Assembly (NCBI GenBank): GCA_958439205.1
Contig: OY288189.1
Location: forward strand, 1,689,001 to 1,753,000
Length of the DNA stretch: 64,000 nt
Source: an uncultured Allorhizobium sp.
Lineage (GTDB): Bacteria; Pseudomonadota; Alphaproteobacteria; Rhizobiales; Rhizobiaceae
Direction of reading: 5' to 3'
Position numbers and translations under genes: made by a program. The notes under the pieces are model-generated. The model was not told the DNA's origin. It saw nothing but the letters and a program-made list of their open reading frames with translations, and did not search any database. Below are positions 52,391 to 64,000 of the stretch, in pieces (the first letter of the stretch is position 1; the number at the start of each line of letters is the position of its first letter).

Positions 52391-52814
52391 TGCGCTTGCC
52401 CTCCGCATCGAGCACGGCTTCGCCGTCTTCCTTGACGAAGGCGGAGGTGAAGGCGTCGGCGGGGAGGATGTCGAGCACCACTTCGGACGGGCGGCAGAGG
52501 CGCGTGCCCATCTCGGTGACAACAAGTGGACGGTTGATCAGGATGGGGTGGGTGATCATGGCATCCAGCAGCAAAGTGTCGGTCAGGGCAGGGTCGGCCA
52601 GGCCGAGTTCCTCATAGGGCGTGCCCTTTTCGCGGATCGCCTCGCGTACCGAGAGGCCGGAGTCGGCGATCATCTTGGCAAGCTGCCCCTTGCTCGGCGG
52701 GGTCTTCAGATATTCGATGACCGTGGGCTCGATGCCGGCATGGCGGATGAGGTCGAGCGTGTTGCGCGAGGTGCCGCAGGCCGGGTTGTGGTAGATGGTG
52801 ACGGTCATGGTCAT
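52383..52814 (-). CDS. arsC: Arsenate reductase, glutaredoxin-dependent type
   Basis: 143 residues. The catalytic Cys lies in [13 protein letters not shown] near residue 13, and the family blocks [30 protein letters not shown] (shown in part) and [10 protein letters not shown] follow. This is the thioredoxin-fold ArsC that uses glutathione/glutaredoxin to reduce arsenate to arsenite. Its start overlaps the aqpS stop by one base. A second, unrelated arsenate reductase lies upstream in the same operon. Confidence 0.95.
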   Translation of the reverse strand: MTMTVTIYHNPACGTSRNTLDLIRHAGIEPTVIEYLKTPPSKGQLAKMIADSGLSVREAIREKGTPYEELGLADPALTDTLLLDAMITHPILINRPLVVTEMGTRLCRPSEVVLDILPADAFTSAFVKEDGEAVLDAEGKRIV

Positions 52815-53506
52815 CAGGCTCCTTGAGAATTTGTCTTTTGGGTCGCGCGGCGCTCATCGGCAAACAGCCAGGCGGCGAGCATGGACGCCAGCACTGCGCC
52901 GACGATCTGCGCGATGATGAAGCCCGGCAGGTCGAGGGGACGAATGCCGGCAAACGTGTTGGTCAGGCTGCGGGCAATCGCCACGGCTGGATTGGCGAAG
53001 GAGGTCGAGGCGGTGAACCAGTAGGCGGCCGTAATGTAGAGGCCGACCAGCATCGGGATTGCGTCCGCCTTGAAGCGCAGGCCGCCGAGAATGGTCAGGA
53101 GCAGGCCGAAGGTTGCTACCGCTTCGGCCGTCCACTGGGCCGAGCCTGATCGAACGGTCTCCGAGACCTGGAAGATCGGTAGCTCGAACATCGCATGGGC
53201 AATCAGCGTCCCGGCGATGCCGCCAAGGATCTGGGCAAGCACGTATGGCAGGATGGCGGAGGCCTCCAACTCCTTGCGGAGAGCGAAGACCATCGTCACG
53301 ACCGGGTTGAAATTGGCACCGGAGATCGGCCCCAGGATGGTGATCAGCACGAAGAGGATGGCGCCTGTCGGGATGGTGTTGCCGAGCAGAGAGACGGCGA
53401 CATCGTCGGAAAGGCGGTCCGCCATGATGCCGGAACCGACAACGGTTGCGACCAGCATGGCGGTGCCAAGCGCCTCGGCTGCGAGGCGGCGAGAAAGATC
53501 GACCAT
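52814..53506 (-). CDS. aqpS: Aquaglyceroporin for arsenite (AqpS type)
   Basis: 230 residues of the MIP family. The two pore motifs are NPV in GANFNPVVTMVF and NPA in FANPAVAIARS, with six membrane helices. The first motif has Val instead of Ala, as in MIP channels of ars operons. In Sinorhizobium AqpS lets arsenite leave the cell down its gradient after ArsC makes it. There is no ArsB or Acr3 pump here, so this channel is the only visible exit. It starts five bases after the LMW reductase gene stop. Confidence 0.93.
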   Translation of the reverse strand: MVDLSRRLAAEALGTAMLVATVVGSGIMADRLSDDVAVSLLGNTIPTGAILFVLITILGPISGANFNPVVTMVFALRKELEASAILPYVLAQILGGIAGTLIAHAMFELPIFQVSETVRSGSAQWTAEAVATFGLLLTILGGLRFKADAIPMLVGLYITAAYWFTASTSFANPAVAIARSLTNTFAGIRPLDLPGFIIAQIVGAVLASMLAAWLFADERRATQKTNSQGA

Positions 53507-53511
53507 GGTCT

Positions 53512-54021
53512 TCAGCCGACCGTCTGTGTGCTGCTGCCGATTTCGTTCAGCCGCTTCTGCAGCGAGAGCTTGTCGAGGCTCGCCATCGGCAGGCTGACGA
53601 AGATCGAGATGCGGTGATTGAGCATTCGATAAGCCTCAGCGAATGCGAAATGCTTCTCGCTATCCGTACCCTCTGCAGCGGCCGGATCCGGCACGCCCCA
53701 ATGGGCGGTCATCGGCTGGCCCGGCCAGACCGGGCAGGCCTCGGCGGCGGCGTTGTCGCAGACGGTGAAGACGAAATCGAGCTCGGGCGCGCCGGGGACA
53801 GCGAACTCGTCCCAGTTCTTCGAGCGGGCGAAGCTCGTGTCGTAGTTCACGCCCTTCAGGAGCTGCAGCGTGTAGGGGTGGACTTCGCCCTTCGGCTGAG
53901 AGCCTGCGGAATAGGCCTTGAACTTGCCCTGGCCGAGACGGTTCAGGAGCGCTTCCGCGATGATCGAGCGGGCGGAATTGCCGGTGCAGAGGAAGAGCAC
54001 GTTGTAGATCTTGTCGGACAT
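53512..54021 (-). CDS. Low-molecular-weight phosphatase-type arsenate reductase
   Basis: 169 residues. The phosphatase loop LFLCTGNSARSIIAEALLN has the CX5R core and the Asn-Ser typical of ArsC rather than of tyrosine phosphatases. The end extends past the usual 135-140 residues by about 25 (SLDKLSLQKRLNEIG). The fold is unrelated to the glutaredoxin-type ArsC downstream, so the operon has two kinds of arsenate reductase. It begins ten bases after the arsR stop. Confidence 0.88.
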   Translation of the reverse strand: MSDKIYNVLFLCTGNSARSIIAEALLNRLGQGKFKAYSAGSQPKGEVHPYTLQLLKGVNYDTSFARSKNWDEFAVPGAPELDFVFTVCDNAAAEACPVWPGQPMTAHWGVPDPAAAEGTDSEKHFAFAEAYRMLNHRISIFVSLPMASLDKLSLQKRLNEIGSSTQTVG

Positions 54022-54031
54022 GGCCGGTCTC

Positions 54032-54391
54032 TCAGTTGGGGCGGGTGACTTCGAGGGTGGGGGAACAGCAGGCGAGATCGTCGATCAGCGGCTGGCAGAG
54101 GCTGGCATTGCCGCCGCAGCAATCTTTGAGCAGGTACAGGGCAACGGCGCGGAAGCGATCGAGATCGGCGCGGTAGATGATCGAGCGGCTCTGGCGTTCG
54201 CCGGTGACCAGGCCGGCCTGCGAGAGCGTCGACAGATGCGCCGACATGGTGTTCTGCGGCACGCCGATCAGGCGGGCGAGCTCGCCGGCGGGAACGCCAT
54301 CGGGTTCATGCGCCACAAGCAGGCGAAATGTCTGCAGGCGGGTCGGTTGGGCCAGAGCGGCAAGCGCCGCGATCGTCGATTTTTCATCCAT
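54032..54391 (-). CDS. arsR: ArsR-family repressor
   Basis: 119 residues of winged-helix type. The HTH is GELARLIGVPQNTMSAHLSTLSQ with wing GERQSRSIIYR. Cys residues 91, 92 and 99 (KDCCGGNASLC) plus 108 and 109 lie at the C-terminus, an arrangement like the arsenite site of the Acidithiobacillus-type ArsR rather than the CVC site of the plasmid repressor. First gene of the operon. The promoter (see next entry) leaves no room for a 5' leader. Confidence 0.93.
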   Translation of the reverse strand: MDEKSTIAALAALAQPTRLQTFRLLVAHEPDGVPAGELARLIGVPQNTMSAHLSTLSQAGLVTGERQSRSIIYRADLDRFRAVALYLLKDCCGGNASLCQPLIDDLACCSPTLEVTRPN

Positions 54392-54393
54392 AA

Positions 54394-54425
54394 ATCCAGA
54401 ATAGTGGATATAATGGCGGAGTCAA
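54394..54425 (-). promoter_or_regulatory. ars promoter with overlapping palindromic operator
   Basis: On the minus strand, TTGACT (-35, at 54425-54420), a 16-base spacer and TATTCT (-10, at 54403-54398) point to a start at about 54391, which is the A of the arsR ATG. The palindrome ATCCA-GAATAG-TGGAT at 54394-54409 covers the -10, as expected for a repressor site. Confidence 0.6.
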
Positions 54426-54446
54426 TCGGGGTCATGCCGCTGGCAA

Positions 54447-54478
54447 AGAAAAACCCCGGTGTCGAAGACGCCGGGGTT
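54447..54478 (-). terminator. Terminator of the glycogen operon
   Basis: AACCCCGGTGTC and GACGCCGGGGTT form a long stem with a GAA loop. On the minus strand it is followed by TTTTTCTTT, so it ends transcription after pgm, before the ars promoter. Confidence 0.9.
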
Positions 54479-54506
54479 CGATGCGCGAGGGAAGGTCTCG
54501 ATCGGA

Positions 54507-56138
<1,632 letters not shown>

Positions 56139-57578
56139 TTACTGGCCTTTCGAGACGAGGCGTTGATAAAGATCGGCATAGGTCGCGCCACTCCTATCCC
56201 AGGAGACGTCGGACTTCATGCCCTGCTTCTGCAGTTGCGACCAGAGACGCTGGTCACTGTAGAGGCGAAGCGTGCGGCGGATGGCGCGACGCAGGGCTTC
56301 TGATGTCACCGGGGCAAACTGGATACCGGTCGCGACACCCGCGGCAAGAGCCGCTTCATTGGCGTCGATGATGGTATCGGCAAGGCCGCCGGTGCGGGCG
56401 ACGAGTGGCACGCAGCCATAGCGCAGGGCGTAGAGCTGGGTCAGACCACAGGGCTCGAAGCGCGAGGGGACGAGAATGATGTCCGACCCGGCCTGCATCA
56501 GGTGCGAGAGTTTCTCGTCATATCCGAGCACCATGCCGATCCGGCCACGGTTGTGGGCTGCCGCCCCCTGCAACGTCGCTTCGATGCCGCTTTCGCCCGA
56601 CCCGAGGATCGCCAGTCTGCCGCCTGCTTCGAGAATTTCGTCGATCACCTCGGGCAGGAGGTCGAGGCCCTTCTGCCAGGTGAGGCGGGAGATCACGCAG
56701 AAGATCGGACCGTCATCACCATCGAGGCCAAAGCGTTCGACGAGGGCTGCGCGGTTGCCGGCACGCTTCTTGAGCGTCGTGGCCGAATAGCCCGATGGCA
56801 GGAGCGGATCGCTGGCCGGATTCCAGACATCGGCATCGATGCCGTTGACGATGCCATAGAGGTCGGAGGCGCGGCTGGCGATGACGCCATCGAGGCCCAT
56901 GCCGAATTCGGGTGTCAGGATTTCCTCTGCATAGGAGGGGCTGACCGTTGACAGGGCATGGGATGTCAGGAGCCCGCTCTTCAGGTAGCTGATGGTGCCG
57001 TAATATTCGAGCGCCTCGTGCCAGGCGTGCGTGGGCAGGCCGAGATAGGGAAAGAGCGTTGCGCCGAACTGGCCCTGGAAAGCGATGTTGTGGATGGTGA
57101 TGAGGCTCGGGACCTCCGGCGCCTCGGAATACCGCATGTAGACGGGCACCAGAGCTGCCTGCCAGTCATGCACATGGACGAGATCCGGCTTGAAACCTGC
57201 AACAGCCCCAGCCGCGATCTCTGCTCCCACCTTGGACAGCACCGCGAACCGTTTCCAGTTGTCCGGATAGTCGCGGCCCTGGGTATCGAGATAGGGACCG
57301 CCCGAGCGTTCGTAGAGCGGCGGGCAGTCGAGGATCAGGAGGTCGAGGCCTTCGTGTTTCACCTCAAGAAGTGTCGCCCGCTCGTCGAGGATATCCTCGA
57401 ATTCGTGGACCTTTTTCGCCTTCTTGATCGCCTTCATCACGGCGGGATAGCCGGGAATGAGCGTCTTCGTCTCGACGCCATGGGCGGCGAGCGCGATCGG
57501 CAGCGCGCCCGCGACATCGGCGAGGCCTCCGGTCTTGATCAGCGGATAAAGTTCGGAGGCGACCGAAAGGACCTTCAT
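56139..57578 (-). CDS. glgA: Glycogen synthase
   Basis: 479 residues of GT5. The N-terminal [20 protein letters not shown] with the ADP-glucose-binding [28 protein letters not shown], and the C-terminal [17 protein letters not shown] are the signatures. It adds glucose from ADP-glucose to alpha-1,4 chains. The glgC stop lies eight bases upstream. Normal length. Confidence 0.96.
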   Translation of the reverse strand: MKVLSVASELYPLIKTGGLADVAGALPIALAAHGVETKTLIPGYPAVMKAIKKAKKVHEFEDILDERATLLEVKHEGLDLLILDCPPLYERSGGPYLDTQGRDYPDNWKRFAVLSKVGAEIAAGAVAGFKPDLVHVHDWQAALVPVYMRYSEAPEVPSLITIHNIAFQGQFGATLFPYLGLPTHAWHEALEYYGTISYLKSGLLTSHALSTVSPSYAEEILTPEFGMGLDGVIASRASDLYGIVNGIDADVWNPASDPLLPSGYSATTLKKRAGNRAALVERFGLDGDDGPIFCVISRLTWQKGLDLLPEVIDEILEAGGRLAILGSGESGIEATLQGAAAHNRGRIGMVLGYDEKLSHLMQAGSDIILVPSRFEPCGLTQLYALRYGCVPLVARTGGLADTIIDANEAALAAGVATGIQFAPVTSEALRRAIRRTLRLYSDQRLWSQLQKQGMKSDVSWDRSGATYADLYQRLVSKGQ

Positions 57579-57586
57579 CGAATTGG

Positions 57587-58846
57587 CTAACCCAGTTTGT
57601 CGATCATCGCCTGTGTAATGAGGCAGATCCCGTTTTCGCTGCGGCGGAAGCGCTTGGCATCCATTTCCGGATCCTCCCCGACGATCAGTCCTTCGGGGAT
57701 CACCACGCCATGGTCTATCACGACATTCGTGAGACGCGCATGACGGCCAACCTGTACCTTCGGCAGGACCACTGCGCCCTCGAGGCGGGAATAGGAATTG
57801 GCGCGCACGCCAGTAAACAGCAGGCTCTTGTAAAGCGACGATCCGGAGATGATGCAGTCGCCCGAGACGAGCGAGGAGATGGCCGAGCCACGGCGCCCTT
57901 CGTCGTCATGGACGAACTTGGCGGGCGGGGTGATCTCCGAATAGGTCCAGATCGGCCAGGTCTTATCGTAGAGGTCGAGTTCCGGAACGATGTCAGTCAG
58001 GTCGATATTGGCCTGCCAGTAGGCGTCGATCGTGCCGACGTCGCGCCAGTAGGGTTCGCGCTCGAAGTCTGAGCGGACGCAAGACTGGGCGAAGCGGTGA
58101 GCGACGGCCTTGCCGCTCTTCACCACGTAAGGGATGATGTCCTTGCCGAAGTCGCGGCTGGATTCCGGATCTGCGGCGTCTCGGCGCAGAAGTTCCATCA
58201 GGAACTTGGTGTGGAAGACGTAAATGCCCATGGAGGCGAGCGCGAGGTCCGGATTGCCCGGAATGCCCGGTGGGTCGGCCGGCTTTTCGACGAAGTCGAT
58301 GATGCGGTCTGTCGCGTCGACATGCATGACGCCGAAGCCCGTGGCTTCCATTCGCGGCACTTCCAGGCAGCCGATGGTTACGTCTGCACCCGAGGTGACG
58401 TGCTGCTGCAGCATCAGCTCGTAGTCCATCTTGTAGATGTGGTCGCCCGCGAGGATGACCATGTATTCCGGCGCGTAGGATTCAATGATGTCAGCGTTCT
58501 GGTAGACGGCATCTGCCGTGCCCTCGTACCACTGGGTCTCGGACACGCGCTGAGAGGCGGGGAGGATGTCAAAGCTCTCATTGCGCTCCGGCCGGAAGAA
58601 GTTCCAGCCGAGCTGCAGGTGGCGGATCAGCGAGTGTGCCTTGTACTGGGTGGCAACGCCGATACGGCGAATGCCGGAATTGAGCGCGTTGGAGAGGGCG
58701 AAGTCGATAATGCGTGCCTTGCCACCGAAATAGACGGCGGGCTTTGCCCGGCGGTCCGTCAATTCCTTCAGGCGGCTGCCGCGCCCGCCGGCCAAAACAT
58801 AGGCCATGGCATCGCGCGACAGGCTTCTTGCCGTTTTTTCGGTCAT
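57587..58846 (-). CDS. glgC: Glucose-1-phosphate adenylyltransferase
   Basis: 419 residues. The nucleotidyltransferase core has [20 protein letters not shown] with the pyrophosphorylase motif, [32 protein letters not shown] and [15 protein letters not shown]. The C-terminal left-handed beta-helix carries allosteric residues. It makes ADP-glucose from ATP and glucose 1-phosphate; the Agrobacterium enzyme is controlled by fructose 6-phosphate and pyruvate. It lies 13 bases after glgB. Confidence 0.96.
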   Translation of the reverse strand: MTEKTARSLSRDAMAYVLAGGRGSRLKELTDRRAKPAVYFGGKARIIDFALSNALNSGIRRIGVATQYKAHSLIRHLQLGWNFFRPERNESFDILPASQRVSETQWYEGTADAVYQNADIIESYAPEYMVILAGDHIYKMDYELMLQQHVTSGADVTIGCLEVPRMEATGFGVMHVDATDRIIDFVEKPADPPGIPGNPDLALASMGIYVFHTKFLMELLRRDAADPESSRDFGKDIIPYVVKSGKAVAHRFAQSCVRSDFEREPYWRDVGTIDAYWQANIDLTDIVPELDLYDKTWPIWTYSEITPPAKFVHDDEGRRGSAISSLVSGDCIISGSSLYKSLLFTGVRANSYSRLEGAVVLPKVQVGRHARLTNVVIDHGVVIPEGLIVGEDPEMDAKRFRRSENGICLITQAMIDKLG

Positions 58847-58859
58847 GTAATTCCTCCCC

Positions 58860-61072
<2,213 letters not shown>

Positions 61073-61076
<4 letters not shown>

Positions 61077-63535
61077 GCTCTCCAGATGTCCGCGTTGTAC
61101 TGCCGGATGGTGCGGTCCGACGAGAACCAGCCCATGCGGGCCGTGTTGCGGATGGTCTTAGAATACCAGGCCGAGGTATCGGTCCAGATGTCGTCGACCT
61201 GACGCTGCGCCTTGGCATAGGCGTCGAAATCGGCGGCGACCATGAACCAGTCATGCTGGTAGATGCCCTGCATCAGATCGGCATAGCGGTCACGGTCATC
61301 TGGCGAGAACACGCCAGATGCGATCGACGACAGGGCCTGCTGCAGTTCGCGCGAGGCATCGATCGCGGCGCGGGGATTATGTCCATCCGCTCGCACGCGT
61401 CCGACCTCGTCTGCGGTCATTCCAAAAATCACAATGTTCTCCTCGCCCACATGATCGCGCATTTCGACATTGGCGCCATCAAGCGTTCCAATGGTCAGTG
61501 CACCGTTCAACGCGAACTTCATGTTTCCGGTTCCGGAGGCTTCCATGCCTGCGGTCGAAATCTGTTCGGAGAGGTCGGCCGCCGGCACCATGACTTCGGC
61601 CAGCGAGACATTGTAGTTCGGGATGAAGACGACCTTGAGCAGGCCACGGACAGAGGGATCCGTATTGATGACGCGGGCAACGTCATTTGCCAGTTTGATG
61701 ATCAGCTTGGCGTTGTGATAGCTCGGCGCTGCCTTGCCGGCGAAAAGCTTCACGCGCGGTACCCAGTCGCGTTCCGGATGCGAGCGGATCTGGTCGAAGA
61801 GGGCGACCGTTTCGATGATGTTCAGAAGCTGGCGCTTGTATTCATGGATGCGCTTGATCTGGATGTCGAACATCGCATGCGGATCGAGCTTGATGCCCAT
61901 TCGGCTGGCGACGAGGCTGGCGAGCTTCTGCTTGTTGCCGAACTTCACCGCCGCGAACTTCTGCTGGAAAGCTGCGTCGTCTGCAAATGCGTCCAGGTTC
62001 TTGAGCTTGGTGGCGTCGTCTAGGAATTCCGGGCCGATCGCTTCCTTGATCAGGTTGGTGAGATCCGGATTGCACTGCATCAGCCAACGGCGCGGGGTGA
62101 TGCCGTTGGTCTTGTTGTTGATGCGCGTCGGGTAGAGCTTGTGGAGATCGGAGAAGACCGTCTCCTTCATCAGCTCGGTGTGGAGTGCAGAGACGCCGTT
62201 GATCGAGTGCGAGCCCATGAAGGCAAGGTTACCCATGCGCACGCGCCGATCGCCGCTTTCGTCGATCAGCGAGATCTGGCGGATTTCATGATCGTTGAAG
62301 CCGCGTTTCTTGCGGGCATCGAGCAGCACCTTGGCATTGATTGCGTAGACGAGCTGCATGTGGCGCGGCAGGAGGCGTTCGAAGAGCGGAACCGGCCAGC
62401 TTTCCAGCGCTTCGGGAAGCAGGGTGTGGTTGGTGTAGGAGAAGGTCTTGGAAGAGATCTCCCATGCCTCGTCGAAGGCGACGCCGTGCACGTCGACCAG
62501 CAGGCGCATGAGCTCGACGACGGAGACAGCCGGGTGGGTGTCGTTGAGCTGGATCGCGACCTTTTCCGGCATTTGTGCGAGCGTGTTGCCCTGCTGCAGG
62601 TGGCGGCGGACGATGTCCTGCAGGGATGCCGAACAGAAGAAGAATTCCTGGCGCAGGCGCAGTTCCTGGCCGGCAGGCGTCGCATCGGCCGGATAAAGGA
62701 CACGAGTCAGGGATTCGGCCTTGTTGCTCTCGCGGAGCGCGCCGATGTGGTCGCCGGCATTGAAGGCATCGAGCAGAATCGGGTCGATCGGCTGGGCCGA
62801 CCAAAGGCGCAGTGTGTTGACGCGCTCGCCGCGCCAGCCGACAGCCGGCGTGTCGTAGGCGGTGGCGATGACGCGCTCGCCCTGTTTCCAGACATAGCGT
62901 GGTTCGCCATCTGGGCCGTCGACGGTTTCAACGGTGCCGCCATAGCCGACTTCATAGGAGCTTTCCCGGCGTTCGAATTCCCAAGGGTTGCCGTGGGCAA
63001 GCCAGCTTTCCGGCAATTCGACCTGCCAGCCGTCGGCCATCTGCTGGCGGAAGAGGCCGTGCACATAGCGGATGCCGTAGCCATAGGCCGGGATGTTGAC
63101 GGTTGCCATACTCTCCATGAAGCAGGCGGCGAGACGGCCAAGGCCACCATTGCCCAGCGCTGCGTCCGGCTCCAGGCCAGCGATCACGTCGAATTCGACT
63201 GACAGAGAGGACAGCGCCTCGCGGATATCGTCGATCAGGCCGAGGTTGGACATGGCGTCGCGCAGCAGGCGGCCGATCAGGAATTCGAGCGATAGGTAAT
63301 AAACCCGCTTGCCGTTGTTCATGTAGGTGTTGCGGGTGGATTCCATCCACGTGTCGATGATGCGGTCGCGGACCACGAGGATGGTTGCCGTCAACCAGTC
63401 ATGCGGGGTCGCGACCTTGGCATCCTTGCCGATGCTGTAGGTCAGCTTATCCATGATCTCGGCGGCCAAGGCGTCCGGATCGGAAACACCGCGCTTGGGA
63501 AGGGGAAGGTCGACTTTGTGGGGAGTCTTGATCAT
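61073..63535 (-). CDS. glgP: Glycogen phosphorylase
   Basis: 820 residues, full length for the family. It has YYLSLEFLIGRLL, DAALGNGGLGRLAACFMES, QLNDTHPAVSVVELMR, IQIKRIHEYKRQLLN and the PLP-lysine block EASGTGNMKFALNG. It releases glucose 1-phosphate from glycogen. The start is MIKTPHKVDL at 63535; a longer frame would run through the promoter. It is the first gene of the operon glgPBCA-pgm. The gap behind it (63536-63793) holds its promoter and a hairpin. Confidence 0.96.
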
Positions 63536-63733
63536 CGGTCCGCCTGGCGTTGTTCGTGTCTCCGGGCGGCGCCGATGCGATGACGGTGCCGCTTCCGTGA
63601 ATGCCAGTTTACGCATCGAAATGAGACAGTTGCAACAGGCGGGACGCGGCGTGCGGAAAATTGTTCCCAATCCAGGAGGCGCAAATAAGTGTCTGTTCTG
63701 ACTGTCTTATCTTGACATGAGCAGAAACGATAA

Positions 63734-63758
63734 GACCGCAGCCATAGAGGCTGCGGTC
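63734..63758. terminator. Hairpin between glgP and the vWA gene
   Basis: GACCGCAGCC pairs with GGCTGCGGTC around an ATAGA loop. It lies 36 bases after the stop of the minus-strand vWA gene and most likely terminates it; the T-rich tail is weak. Confidence 0.65.
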
Positions 63759-63793
63759 GAATTGCGTGGAAAATCCAAAACGTTTTGGATGTT

Positions 63794-64000
63794 TCAGTTG
63801 GTGAGGCGTGTCGAGGCCATTGCCGCAGCCTTGCCGATCTCACCGAAAGCATCGACTAGATCGCTCATCTTCTGCGGCTCATAGTAGTGGTCGTCGGATG
63901 TCGCGCAAGCGGACAAGAGCGCCTTGCCTCTCGCAGGGGCCATAAAGGCGACTGTGAACACCTGGATACCGTCGTTCTTGGCAAGGGTGCAGTAATCAAG
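63794..64000 (-). CDS. vWA-domain pilus-assembly-type protein (TadG-like), C-terminal part
   Basis: The last 68 residues are in the window and the frame is open to the right edge, with no start codon. It reads DYCTLAKNDGIQVFTVAFMA, then LLSACATSDDHYYEP, and ends FGEIGKAAAMASTRLTN. This is the ending of the vWA domain of TadG-like proteins of the Tad pilus system in rhizobia (Cys in CTLAK and CA, HYY, then IG and RLT). The rest of the protein lies outside the window. Confidence 0.7.
   Translation of the reverse strand, partial: LDYCTLAKNDGIQVFTVAFMAPARGKALLSACATSDDHYYEPQKMSDLVDAFGEIGKAAAMASTRLTN

Overview
The window is chromosomal DNA of an alphaproteobacterium, most likely a member of the Rhizobiaceae (Rhizobium/Agrobacterium type). 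The grounds are uniformly high GC, a GH1 beta-glucosidase that closely resembles the characterised Agrobacterium enzyme, a glgP-glgB-glgC-glgA-pgm glycogen operon, an arsR-aqpS-arsC-arsH arsenic operon of Sinorhizobium type, soxBDAG sarcosine oxidase, an aa3 oxidase subunit IV peptide, Omp25/31-type porins, a speF-type leader before ornithine decarboxylase, and a CtrA-type TTAA-N7-TTAA box. Names rest on remembered family motifs; no database search was possible.

Layout. 0-7 kb: end of a Gfo/Idh/MocA oxidoreductase, a palindromic-repeat spacer, beta-glucosidase, a divergent HxlR regulator/nitroreductase pair, a CHASE4-GGDEF-EAL protein and tRNA hydroxylase TrhO. 6.8-11.5 kb: a four-gene NikA/DppA-type ABC importer with start/stop overlaps and a fused double ATPase. 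11.5-17.5 kb: overlapping CYTH and CHAD genes, eda, a DUF533 protein, a GNAT enzyme, a small membrane protein and a DUF1007/NicO metal-transport pair. 17.5-24.7 kb: LysR, speF leader, ornithine/lysine decarboxylase, GNAT, OmpW with an FNR-type box, an Omp25/31-type protein and a chemoreceptor. 25-33.4 kb: CobW metallochaperone with a WD40 protein, a VapBC-type toxin-antitoxin pair, creatininase, MarR, LacI, a 2-hydroxyacid dehydrogenase, a possible Inh-like protein and a TRAP binding protein. 33.5-41.3 kb: the TRAP permeases (convergent with the binding protein), an EAL protein with a degenerate GGDEF site, a FeeM/AHL-synthase-like N-acyltransferase behind a CtrA box, aa3 subunit IV, a TPR lipoprotein and ribosomal protein S21. 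41.6-46.8 kb: soxBDAG. 46.9-48 kb: a visibly AT-richer patch with a lone HNH-nuclease gene. 48-64 kb, all on the minus strand: DUF2332, MaoC/NodN, glgX, five arsenic genes, then pgm, glgA, glgC, glgB and glgP, and the tail of a Tad-type vWA protein.

How the genes work together. The glycogen genes cover precursor supply (Pgm, GlgC), synthesis (GlgA, GlgB) and breakdown (GlgP, GlgX), but a complete arsenic cassette sits between pgm and glgX. That cassette codes for a repressor, two unrelated arsenate reductases, an arsenite channel and ArsH, and its promoter geometry predicts a leaderless arsR mRNA. Metal handling recurs: NikA-type importer, NicO/DUF1007, and a His-rich CobW protein with a candidate operator. 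Signalling genes include two c-di-GMP proteins and a putative acyl-amino-acid synthase. The most unusual material is the HNH patch, the arsenic insertion in the glycogen locus, and the CtrA-linked acyltransferase next to the c-di-GMP phosphodiesterase gene.
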